Shown: positions 25,201 through 35,559 of the stretch, piece by piece
Layout: the number at the start of each line of letters is the position of its first letter
How positions within the stretch are numbered: position 1 is the first letter of the stretch
Position numbers and translations under genes: made by a program
Origin: Gonocerus acuteangulatus
Lineage: Eukaryota > Arthropoda > Insecta > Hemiptera > Coreidae
NCBI GenBank assembly: GCA_946811695.1
Contig: OX328123.1
Span: 117,141,746-117,205,745 of the forward strand
Length of the DNA: 64,000 bases
Direction: 5' to 3'
Notes under the pieces: generated by a model
The model's database searches: none
What the model was told of the DNA's origin: nothing
Seen by the model: the letters and a program-made list of their open reading frames with translations, nothing else

Positions 25201-25410
25201 GTATACCATGATACCAATTTTGAATACCAATTTTGAATGAAAATATAATATAATACCAATTTTGAATGAAAACTGTTTTCCAGGAATTAAATCTTTCCAT
25301 GAATTTCGGATTATCAAACGTTTAGTAACGCCAAAGCACCCTTCGTGGTTCGGGGAACTTTGGCATAGTTTATTCTGCCTCCGGCTATTTGGTTACATTA
25401 CCTTATTGGC

Positions 25411-26345
25411 CTTGATGGCATTTCTTTCCTCAAAGGGAAGGGACAACCTTAATTCCAGGCACTATGTTTCTGTTTCTGTTTAGTCCAAGTAATTATTAAT
25501 TAAAATAGATGTTATCTCGGAACGTAGATTTATTTCAGAACGACGTTTGTATGTTTTAATGCCAATTAGTCAAAAGTTAGATCAAACTATTAAACATTAA
25601 TTAAACTTGATGGCATTTCTTTCCTCAAAGGGAAGGGACAACCTTAATTCCAGGCACTATGTTTCTGTTTAGTCCAAATAATTATTAATTAAAATAGATG
25701 TTATCTCGGAACGTAGATTTATTTCAGAACGACGTTTGTATGTTTTAATTCCAATTAGTCAAAAGTTAGATCAAACTATTAAACATTAATTAAACTTGAT
25801 GGCATTTCTTTCCTCAAAGGGAAGGGACAACCTTAATTCCAGGCACTATGTTTTTGTTTCTGTTTAGTCCAAATAATTATTAATTAAAATAGATGTTATC
25901 TCGGAACGTAGATTTATTTCAGAACGACGTTTGTATGTTTTAATGCCAATTAGTCAAAAGTTAGATCAAACTATTAAACATTAATTAAACTTGATGGCAT
26001 TTCTTTCCTCAAAGGGAAGGGACAACCTTAATTCCAGGCACTATGTTTCTGTTTCTGTTTAGTCCAAATAATTATTAATTAAAATAGATGTTATCTCGGA
26101 ACGTAGATTTATTTCAGAACGACGTTTGTATGTTTTAATTCCAATTAGTCAAAAGTTAGATCAAACTATTAAACATTAATTAAACTTGATGGCATTTCTT
26201 TCCTCAAAGGGAAGGGACAACCTTAATTCCAGGCACTATGTTTCTGTTTCTGTTTAGTCCAAATAATTATTAATTAAAATAGATGTTAATAGATGCCAAT
26301 TAGTCAAAAGTTAGATCAAACTATTAAACATTAATTAAACTTGGA
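25411..26345. repeat. Tandem array, about 5 units of 195/189 bp
   Basis: CTTGATGGCATTTCTTTCCTC recurs at 25411, 25606, 25795, 25990 and 26185, giving spacings of 195, 189, 195 and 195. The 6-bp difference is one GTTTCT copy. Units alternate AATGCCAATTAG and AATTCCAATTAG, suggesting duplication as dimers. The last unit has an internal deletion (155 bp to the next boundary). A short frame enters the first unit but is not supported as a gene. Confidence 0.95.
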
Positions 26346-26638
26346 TAAGCATCTTAGTCCGTTCAGATCCACTAACCGAAATCCCTCGAAAGTTGATGTA
26401 ATAACCTACAAATCAGGAGTAAAAAATAATTGTTACCTTCCATTTCGAAAAATTATTTTTTAAAAATGTAAAAGTTCGAAAATAACTTTTTGAGTTTACA
26501 TTTTTTTAAAAAAAAGTTTCTTTTTTTACTGTTATTTTTCAATTTTTTTTTTTTTTAACCTATCCAGGTTTCATAACAAATGAAAAAGGCCAATGAGGCC
26601 TACCAGTTTCATAATTTTATATTTGAATAATTTTAAAC

Positions 26639-26666
26639 AATATTTCGGCTTTATGTCATCATCAGG
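26639..26666 (-). ncRNA. Hammerhead-like core downstream of the Penelope fragment
   Basis: Minus strand CTGATGA-TGACATAAAGCC-GAAATATTG. The core strings CTGATGA and GAAA flank a short stem-loop with one mismatch (GAC/GCC). It lies about 170 bp 3' of the GIY-YIG fragment on the same strand, where Penelope-like elements are known to carry hammerheads in their terminal repeats. Confidence 0.45.
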
Positions 26667-26837
26667 AAATCTCTGGAAATATAATTTCAAAATCTTAGAA
26701 CACTAATAACAATTTTTCAACAAATAACCCACTGTATTTTACCTACTTAATATCACAGCTTAAAAAATATCACAATATGACACAACATGATTAAAATCAT
26801 TATTTTGCTCGTCATTCATTATTATAAATTTTCTTAG

Positions 26838-27113
26838 TTAATTATTCTTTTTGCTTAGCAAATCAATGGTTTCTGAGTAATATTTCATTAAATTTAGAGT
26901 GTCTGTTCTATAATTAACCGCTTTGTCCAGGTTGATAGAGATATGTAGTGCTTACAACATTTTTCTTTTACTATAATTATTTTCTTTTTGTAGAATTTTT
27001 GTTGATTCATAGTCAAAAATATGTCCTGTGTCTCGGCTATGTTGCACTAGGGCTGTTTTTCCTTCTTTATCAACTTTATTCTGATTATTGCAATTTCTAA
27101 CATCATTTTTGCA
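26838..27113 (-). pseudogene. Penelope-like element, GIY-YIG endonuclease C-terminal fragment
   Basis: The minus strand from 27113 reads CKNDVRN, KTALVQHSRDTGHIFDYE, TKILQKENNYSKRKML, then a stop and LNLDKAVNYRTDTLNLM-like sequence to a final TAA at 26838 (the residues after the stop begin ALHISINLDKAV). The pattern ALxxHxxxTGHxFxxxxxxIL..E.NY.KR..L and the later N.RTD are diagnostic of Penelope endonucleases, which nick DNA for reverse transcription. One in-frame TAA replaces the usual E after KRKML. The upstream RT domain is missing: similarity stops abruptly at 27113. Confidence 0.85.
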
Positions 27114-27330
27114 CTGTTAAATTTTTTAAATTAATTTTTATTAAAATACTTGAAAAAGTTTAAAAGAATAAATTAAAACTACTAATATTTTTTTTTCGTT
27201 TGGTATGAACAAATATATTTCAGTAAATAAGCAAAACAACGAACATTTAACTTATTTTGAAGAATTAATTCAATTTCAATAATATACCCTGTAAGTTTGT
27301 GGAATTAAGATTATATCTATAATCATTTAA

Positions 27331-27348
27331 TATATATATATATACATA

Positions 27349-27402
<54 letters not shown>
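27331..27402. repeat. (TA)n microsatellite, left of Tigger element
   Basis: TA run with a few C/G substitutions; it supplies the TA target site used by the transposon at 27403. Confidence 0.95.
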
Positions 27403-27405
<3 letters not shown>

Positions 27406-28024
27406 TGAAACGGACACCTCCCTACAGCGTACACCTCTATTAACGGACATTTTCTCGCAGTCCCGGATTTTTCTATCTACGGTTCCGGGAATATTCCCTA
27501 ACTCTGTTCGGTTCACATTCCTTCCGCAGATCTTCCCTCTCTTCACTTTTCAGTTGGTTTTTAGCTCTTGATGAGTAAGTATCGTGCTTTCTCTTCAATA
27601 TGTCTAATCGGAAATCTCTGACACTTAAAGAAAAAATTGACGTGATAACATTTTCCAATCGCGAAAAATGTGGTGTGCGTAAATTTGCGGAGTTTTTTAA
27701 GATAGGGAAAACACAAGCAGCAGAAATATTGAAAAAGAAAGATGAAATTTTGAAGAAATGGACGGAAAATTGTGACAAAAATGTTGTCCGAGAACTAAGA
27801 ACTTCTTTATGCTTTAAACTTTTTTTAAGTGTATACTTATTGAACTTCTTTCTATATACATAAAAAAACTTGTTATGGGTAATTATTAAATGGTTAATTA
27901 AAACACGAATTAAATTTACAAATTCGGTACGTATCCATCTCGACCAACCCCTCTGTATAGCGGAAACCTCTCTATAGTGGACAACTTTGGTTCTCCCAGA
28001 GGTGTCCGCTATAGAGAGGTTTCA

Positions 28025-28027
<3 letters not shown>
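27403..28027 (+). mobile_element. Internally deleted Tigger/pogo transposon with both ends
   Basis: The left end is CAGTGAAACGGACACCTCC and the right end reads, in reverse, CAGTGAAACCTCTCTATAGC. TA flanks both sides (27401-27402 and 28028-28029). At 625 bp it is far shorter than the 2-3 kb usual for autonomous members. The plus-strand frame at 27600 keeps the N-terminal DNA-binding domain but no DDE domain. It sits inside a TA microsatellite, a natural target for TA-specific insertion. Confidence 0.88.
27600..27863 (+). pseudogene. Tigger transposase N-terminal remnant (CENP-B type HTH)
   Basis: Begins MSNRKSLTLKEKIDVITF, then GVRKFAEFFKIGKTQAAEIL and KKKDEILKKWTENCDKN. This is the pogo/Tigger CENP-B N-terminal helix-turn-helix (residues about 5-55) that recognises transposon termini. 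After about residue 70 the frame enters unrelated hydrophobic sequence (LFLSVYLLNFFLYT) to a stop. The catalytic DDE core is deleted, so it cannot transpose itself. If translated, the remnant could only bind DNA. Confidence 0.8.
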
Positions 28028-28096
<69 letters not shown>

Positions 28097-28097
28097 A
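28028..28097. repeat. (TA)n(GT)n microsatellite
   Basis: TA run continuing into a GT run at about 28070-28096, right of the Tigger element. Confidence 0.95.
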
Positions 28098-28304
28098 TCC
28101 ATATTTTAGGCTTTAAAATGCTCTTTCAAGACTTGCTTGAGCCGCTGGACGGGGGTGTAGGATAAGTGCTAGTTGATATAGGTATGGAGGTGTCTATTAT
28201 CTTCCTTCCCAGTATTCCAGTAAGCTAGTCATCGCTGGATAAGGCGACAAATTAAATTAATTCGTCTCCCTTGTCGCTAATATTAACTCTTCAAAGTTAT
28301 TTTT

Positions 28305-28382
28305 TTGGGGGAGGTGAGACTCGAACCGACCGTCTCCCGCATGAGAATCTAAGGCGTTGGCCACTAGGCCACGGGGAGACCC
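28305..28382 (-). mobile_element. tRNA-like SINE head (divergent)
   Basis: Minus strand GGGTCTCCCCGTGGCCTAGTG..TCTCATGCGGGAG..GGTTCGAGTCTCACC has A- and B-box-like blocks, followed by CCCCCAAAAAA. It is homologous to the 5' part of the local tRNA-SINE. The cloverleaf does not fold cleanly (no good 5-bp anticodon stem), so it is not called as a working tRNA gene. Confidence 0.6.
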
Positions 28383-29235
28383 AATTATTCATGGGTATTT
28401 TCATTATTTCATTTACCTTAAGGGCGATTTACTTTTTCGAGATATTCTTCCAGCAGTTTATTTCCCGAAGTTGTTAGAATAGTTCTCTCACATGCAGAAG
28501 CAGAAGTATTTATAGCCGTCTAAGATGTACCTTCAAAGATTTCATAATGTAAATTTACAGGTGTGGATGATGCTGATTTATCTTTATGGCTTTTTTGCCC
28601 TCTCCCTCCCCTCGCCTTCTCAATTAAAGAGTGCGTAATGTTTGGGGTGGCTGAAAATTTCTTATATGACAAATGTCAAGACATTTTGTTGAACAGTTAC
28701 GTTAATATTTTCACCTTCGTAAGTTAAAAACGCCCAAAGTTTCCCTTCAAAAGTTCCAGGTATTGTAACGAAACCCAAAAATTCTTGATTAAAATACCAA
28801 AACGTTTATTTTACATGTAAAAAATACGTTAACTTATTTTCGTGTACCTACTTTATTTTAGTTCCCAAATAACTATAAAATTATTATTTTAACAGTTATT
28901 CTTTAACTTATAAAATAAAAGTTTTTTTAACAGTTAAATTTTAACTTTTTCGATAAAAAAAATAACTGTTTTGACTCCTTGCTATATATTAGTTAAACAA
29001 TTTAAAAATGTACAACGGTATCAACTATTTTAACTATGTTTCACTTACATTAGCTTGTCGTTGTTTTGTCAAAAATGAACAAAATTTAAGACGCCTCCCT
29101 CATAAGAATTACACGTTCTTAGCGGTTTCTCGAAAGTTAATTAACAACAAATAAAACATTATACCAAACTTTAATTGAACCTATCGACAGCCTTATGTTG
29201 AACCTTGGATTTATTCATAACATTAAAATCAACTA
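28383..29235. other. AT-rich DNA, no gene recognised
   Basis: AACAGTTA-type motifs recur between 28890 and 28975. No domain-bearing frame was found. Confidence 0.4.
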
Positions 29236-29447
29236 AATACATATTATGAGTCATAAAAGAATAATCACCACCATATGACCATAAGGATTGACATGTCATC
29301 ACGAAAACAAATTATGGGCACAATAGATCTTTTAGGTCGAGTTGCTTTCCCCTTAATAAGGGGCCCTGATTATATATATTATGAGACATAAAGGAATAAT
29401 CACCACCATATGACCATAAGGGCTGACATGCCATTACGAAAAAAAAA
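29236..29447. repeat. Two direct copies of a roughly 75-bp segment
   Basis: TATTATGAGTCATAAAAGAAT with ACCACCATATGACCATAAGG at about 29239-29313 is repeated at about 29377-29447 with small differences. The copies are separated by about 65 bp. Confidence 0.8.
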
Positions 29448-29507
29448 ATGATAACGCGGAAATTAAGAAAAAGAAATGAAATACATATTTGGTATGGTAT
29501 AGATACT

Positions 29508-30937
29508 GGGTCATTTCATGTCAAAACGACCAGTGCTATGTGCCGTCATGTCTCAGATATTTTTCAAAATTCTTGTTTTCTGCATGATTTTGGTTACTGC
29601 CTTTCTGATAACAGTTATGAAAACCATTTGTGTTTTACTTTTTTTTTAATAAATCCGGCTGTTCTTGGTATCAAATTAAAGCTAATGCTTTCCTCTATCA
29701 AAATAAGCTATAATAGTGATACTATAGGCAATAGAGTCATGCCACTAATCGCGAAAGTTATTTTTTATACTTTTTCATTAGGTAGGTTCAGTAAGTCATA
29801 CCTCAGAAATCACAATTACCACATGCATCATAATTTTTTTCCAGAATGATCAAACAATGTACTAGTTATGTTCAAAAAATAAAAATTGTGTTTTTGGCGG
29901 TTATGAAAAACAAATTTTTTTTCTTTGGAAAAAGTTCACTTAAAATGTCAACTTCGTAAAATGTAAATTTAAAGTTTTTCTGAGCTCAAAGTAACTCAAC
30001 ACATTTGTTGCAACGAAACTCGGAATTCGTTGTGGACATATTAATAGAAAAATATGTTATGAAAATAAAATAAATCGGATCATTCTCCACGCGGGCGAAG
30101 TCGCGGGCCAGATAGATTGGATAATAAAGCTGATAAAATTGCAAACAGATTCTAAAATATGGCAAGGAAAGCTACTTAAACATATTCCAGTTCCTTTATC
30201 ATCATCTGAATCAGGAAAAAACATACAAAATAGATGAAAAGGTTCACAATTAACTGAATTTGAAATTTACAGAAACTAGGATATGACTTTCCACTAAACA
30301 AATGTCCTTGTAATATAATAGGTTATAGTTTTATTGGTTGTAATAAATGTGTTGAGTTACTTTGAGCTCAGGATACTTTAAATTTACATTTTACGACGTT
30401 CACATTTCAAGGGAAGTTTTTCCTAAGAAAAACAATTTTTTTTTTCATAACCGCCGAAAACAAAATTTTTATTTTTTGAACATAACTAGTACATTGCTTG
30501 TTCATTCTGGAAAAAAATTATGATGCATGTGGTAATTGTGATTTCTGAGGTATGACTTACTGAACCACTTAATGAAAAAGCATAAAAAATAACTTTGCGC
30601 GATTAGTGGCATGACACTATTGCCTATAGTATCACTATTATAGCTTATTTTGATAGAGAAAAGCATTAGCTTTAATTTGATACCAAGAACAGCCGGATTT
30701 GTTTAAAAAAAGTTAAACAAAAATGGTTTTCATAACTGTTATCAGAAAGGCAGTAACCAAAATCATGCAGAAAACAAGAATTTCAAGAAATTCCCCCTGG
30801 TTCAATTTTTGATAAAAAAATCTGAAAAAATTAATTTGAGATTATCTCATACATCTCTATTCATGAAGAAATTTTGAAAAATATCTGAGTTATGAGGGCA
30901 CGGGCATAAAATTGGGCGATTTGACGTGAATTGGCCC
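29508..30937. mobile_element. Long-terminal-inverted-repeat element (family Z)
   Basis: The left arm (29508 to about 30014) begins GGGTCATTTCATGTCAAAAC. The right arm (about 30337-30937) ends as its reverse complement (GGGCGATTTGACGTGAATTG then GCCC). Blocks such as TATAGTGATACTATAGGC, ATTACCACATGCATC and TTTGGCGGTTATG pair across the element. Arms differ by substitutions and indels, so it is not recent. The spacer includes CGCGGGCGAAGTCGCGGGC, a string common in arthropod repeats. No transposase seen; the 133-codon frame in the left arm is not conserved on the other arm. Confidence 0.8.
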
Positions 30938-31251
30938 TACTAGGAAGAAATTGCTTTGAACTCGGGCGTAGCATGTATACACTCTCGAGAATACAACAAA
31001 GTATGACGGGTTTGCATATCCGACAGGTTATATCAGCCAGGTTTATCCAATATCCTCGTATGTAATTCCTGATACGTTTACAAGTTCGATGTATTTAATA
31101 ACATGGCCTATTCATGATACTGATATTCAATATATGCTTTCCTCGTTATCAAATTAACACTAGGAATAAAACGATCTTCCCCGTCTCTTATGGATAAAGA
31201 CAAACAAGCTAACATAGTTTCTTTTAAATTTTAATATATTTGAGTGCTTCT
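30938..31251. other. No gene recognised
   Basis: Unremarkable AT-rich sequence between the Z element and the next SINE. Confidence 0.4.
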
Positions 31252-31266
31252 TTTATTTTATTATTA

Positions 31267-31437
31267 TTTTTTTTTAACGGCACTTCGACAAATCTAGGCC
31301 ATTAGCGCCGACATCCAGGGTGCAGCGAGGAATTTTCCCAGTGAGCCGTGGGATGAGAAAATTCCTGCCGCCGGGGGGGATCGAACCCACCATCTCCCGC
31401 TTATGAATTTAAGGCGCTAACCACCACGGGAGACCCC
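31267..31437 (-). mobile_element. tRNA-derived SINE with perfect target-site duplication
   Basis: Flanked by the 15-bp direct repeat TTTATTTTATTATTA (31252-31266 and 31438-31452). On the minus strand: GGGGTCTCCCGTGGTGG, CAT-loop region, GGTTCGATCCCCCC-like B box, body, and tail GGCGCTAATGGCC..GTCGAAGTGCCGTTAAAA. The tail stem is GGCGCT/AGTGCC with one G-T pair, still able to fold. The A-box region has a small deletion. Confidence 0.92.
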
Positions 31438-31452
31438 TTTATTTTATTATTA

Positions 31453-32167
<715 letters not shown>

Positions 32168-32844
32168 CGCACATGTATATAAGTAGTTTGGTAAAGCACT
32201 CTAGCCCTGAGAATCCTGACAAATGATAGTACAGTATCATCAATTTTCGGCTCGAGGGAAATGCTCCTGGCCGGCATCATATTTCAATCGTAGTTTAGGA
32301 GTGAGGATCTCGTTCCAGCTTCCACTTTGTTTTACTCTTCGATTGATGTGGTCAGGGCAGATAGCCCGGTCACTCTGTCTCAAGATTCAATACAAATTAC
32401 TCATATTGACTGGAAATTCTTCATCTCCCATTTATTGATTAAATATAGTAGTTTTGATTCTTATTCTTGAAATGTAGTTCTCATTTTCTATATATTTATC
32501 TAGATTTTATCCTTTCGATAGGTTTTGAATAAAATTGTTTATGTGTCTATTGACAAGGGAAACTGAATTTTCATTTGATTTTATTAGATATAATTTGTTC
32601 ACTATTTTCAAAATATTTTCATTCATCACTATTCATCAGAATAGCTCGCTCTTCAGTTATTAGTGCATCTTTTTTATTTTAAAATCTTTAAAAAGTATAA
32701 TCAGTAGTGTATTACATTTTTTTATTAGTTTATTTTTATTTATTTCTTTAATTATAGAGTTCCGCAACTTAGGCAAAAAAACTCTTTAAAAACAGTCAAC
32801 TGAAAAATATGTCTAAGTACCAATAAAAAATTATTAAAAATACA

Positions 32845-32915
32845 AAAAATAAATAAATGATAAAGAAACTAATAACTGTAACAAAGGAAAGAAAAATATA
32901 GAATAAAAAAAATAA

Positions 32916-32993
<78 letters not shown>

Positions 32994-33060
32994 TATTCTA
33001 TATTGTTCTTTCCTTTGTTACAGTTATTAGTTTCTTTATCATTTATATATTTTATTTATT

Positions 33061-33062
<2 letters not shown>
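32845..33062. repeat. Inverted repeat with a TA microsatellite as loop
   Basis: The left arm AAATAAATGATAAAGAAACT..AACTGTAACAAAGGAAAGAA is mirrored right of the TA run by TTCTTTCCTTTGTTACAGTT..AGTTTCTTTATCATTTATAT. Arms are about 75-80 bp with few mismatches. The left arm belongs to a dispersed retroposon-like stretch (compare 38905 and 45121). Confidence 0.85.
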
Positions 33063-33066
<4 letters not shown>

Positions 33067-33116
<50 letters not shown>

Positions 33117-33120
33117 AATT

Positions 33121-33175
<55 letters not shown>
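33067..33175. repeat. (TA)n microsatellite at the 3' end of the LINE
   Basis: TA run with a TACATAAATTTATATA interruption, directly 3' (on the minus strand) of the LINE at 33204. Confidence 0.95.
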
Positions 33176-33180
<5 letters not shown>

Positions 33181-33203
33181 CATTCAAAGGGATGAAATTT
33201 AAT

Positions 33204-34890
33204 TATTTACATTTTGGAGTATAACAGGGAGTTTTTTAGATACCTGAGTAGTGTACTAATGTATGGGCTACCTTCTGTCAGTATGTCGTGTAAGTCGTAA
33301 GGTATGGTCAGGTTATTGCGCTGTCTGCAGTTTGTAAGTATATGTTTAACGGTCAGAGTCTTGTTACAATATCTACAAGTTGGTCTGTCCTTTCTGTCTA
33401 GTAGGTAGGAATGGGTAAGTAAGGTGTGTTCAATACGAAGCCTGGTTAGGATTACTTCGTCCCGACGAGAGAAGTGTTCATTTGTACAGGCTTTCGTTGT
33501 ATTTTTAATTTCCCTCAACTTGGCGTCAGTTTTTAGCCACTCACTTTCCCACTCGTACAGTATGTTAGTTTGTAATGTTTTGTATAAGTCAGATGAAGTC
33601 ACAGTTTTCAAGTCAAGCGTAGGTCTTTTCGTCGCTTGTTTCGCTTGTAGGTCTACAGCTGTACTGATTTTAATGTCCTCATGTCCTGGTAGCCATATAA
33701 ATGTAATGTGTTTGTTCTTGTTCTATAATATGTATATTTGTGAGAATATGTTGTTGATAATGGGATATGTACTGTAAATGTTTCTCATGGAGTGCAAAGA
33801 ACTTAAAGAGTCAGTACAAATAGCAATGTTGTCGTTTCCTCTGTCTTGAATGTTTGTCAGTGCTAACTGTATTCCGTATAGTTCGGCCGTATATATGGTC
33901 GTTTCGTCTGGTAGTCTTAGTAAGTAAGTGTTGTTGACAACAATGGCAGCTGCTCCTGTTACGAATTTCGTCTTGGATCCGTCAGAGTAAGCATACAATA
34001 TGTCAGTATCTTGTCTCAAAATCAAATTAGCCAAATGTTTGTAGAATATGAAAGAAGATGGTTCACTCTTTTTGTGTTTGGTTAGTGTCAGGTCAATCTT
34101 AAAGTTCTTTACTCTCCAAGACAGAATGTCCGCGTATGTGTTTGTGAAAAATGTGTTTCTGTTAGGTTCGGAAATCTTCTATATTCTAAAACCCTTATTA
34201 TTAAAGGTTTCCGTTTAAAATTGGTTATTTTGTATCTATTAAAATTTACGTTATTTATAAAACCTGACACACATGGGGTTCCCAGCCCTTTCGCCTTAAT
34301 AATAAATTTAGAGCATAGCATTCGGCGCCTGATATGCAATGGTGGTTCGCCAGCAAATGCACAAAGGCTTTCTGAAGGGCTGGTCCTAAATCCTCCTGTG
34401 GCTAGCCTGAGTCCAGTGTTGTGTATGGAGTTGAGTAGTTTAAGAGCGGTTGGACTGGCAGATATATGCTACACAACCATAATCCAGAAGAGACCTGGTG
34501 TAAGAACGATAGAATTTGAGCATGGTACATTTGTCAGCACCCCGTTTGGTATTACTAAGGATTCTAAGCAAATTCAAGGATTTCTTGCATTTGTTAAGAA
34601 GTCCTTTAAGGTGGGGTAACCACGTCAGTTTTCTGTCTAATGTCATTCCCAAAAATGTCAGTAAGTCAGTTCTGTCAATGGCTGCCTGGTGTAATGTTAA
34701 CTGGGCTATTTGAGTTTCTCTTTTCCTGCTAAATATTATATATCTAGTTCTATCTTTCGAGAATTTGAAGCCAGTAACATCGCACCATTTTTCCAAATTA
34801 TTTAACGTGTGCTGCATTTGTTGTTGTCCGTTGTTGAGTTGTTGATCAGGAGGTCATCAGCATACTGACAATAGGACAGTTTATTTTTTT
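33204..34890 (-). pseudogene. RNase H-bearing LINE (I-superclade-like), 5' truncated and frameshifted
   Basis: Read on the minus strand, the order is: RT catalytic YADD at 34853-34864, then (shifted frame) thumb with FLGMTLDRKLTWLPHL (34817-34440). A linker follows, with HIRRRMLCSKF (34339-34109). The RNase H domain is at 34034-33723, with catalytic-type residues in YSDGSKT, YTAELYG and CTDSLSS. The C-terminal part (33611-33207) has LTRLRIEHTLLTHSYLL and a zinc-knuckle-like CRYCNKTLTVKHILTNC. RNase H downstream of RT is typical of the I superclade. Domains lie in several frames, so the copy is inactive. Sequence ends 5' just before YADD. The plus-strand frames here are shadows. Confidence 0.9.
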
Positions 34891-34984
34891 ATAATCTAAA
34901 GCTATGTTCATTCGCTAGCTTTTGTTTACAATCTACTGAGAGTTCCACATTTCATGCGTGTAATAAAATAATGTTTTGTTCTTT

Positions 34985-35130
34985 TTTTTCATTTTTTTCT
35001 TAACGGGTTTTCGTCATGAAAGAGCTATTACGGCTCGAAATGAAAAAAAAAACATTGCTGGAGGCAGGACTCGAAACCCAACTTTCACCCTAGAATCCTG
35101 GGCGATAGTCACTGGAGAAAGTGAGGACCA
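34985..35130 (-). mobile_element. Divergent tRNA-like SINE
   Basis: Minus strand: GACTATCGCCCAGGATTCTA (A-box-like), GGGTTTCGAGTCCTGCC (B-box-like), then a tail GCCGTAATAGCTC..GACGAAAACCCGTTAAG and A-rich end. The layout matches the main SINE family, but head and tail sequences differ. Confidence 0.55.
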
Positions 35131-35455
35131 AGTATTTGTATTCTAGCATAGCCCTTATTTTGCGCCGAGTGAGTTGTTACCTTGTTCCGAGTTACATCCT
35201 CTATATGGTCTAACGAATACAATACTATCGTTTGAATATTCAGGATCCTCAATCCCAGAACAGCACTTTCCCTTTCGGATTTCTAGGAATGTTGGATTGG
35301 CTTTATGGGCAAAAAACTACAAGGTTACTATTGCTCGATCTAGGAATGAATATGCAATTAAATTAGCAAACCATTAAATGAGGCCTAAGATGTTTCAGAT
35401 GTCTAGTATCACAACGTGATTAAGGTAGTAATCGGTGACGTCTCAAAAACACCCT
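35131..35455. other. No gene recognised
   Basis: A 67-codon plus-strand frame (35174-35377) has no recognised domain. Confidence 0.35.
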
Positions 35456-35475
35456 CTCCCCCCCCCCTCTCCCCC

Positions 35476-35558
<83 letters not shown>
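35456..35558. repeat. C-rich/(CT)n/(TA)n compound microsatellite
   Basis: CCCCCTCT-type run, then CT repeats, then TA repeats. Confidence 0.95.

Positions 35559-35559
<1 letters not shown>

Noticed and set aside
25411..26345. CRISPR array (also 41319-42052)
   Set aside because: Units are contiguous 122- or 195-bp tandem repeats without unique spacers, in a eukaryotic context.
33424..34713. Plus-strand frames over 33424-33777, 34221-34619 and 34516-34713
   Set aside because: Antisense shadows of the RNase H LINE on the minus strand.
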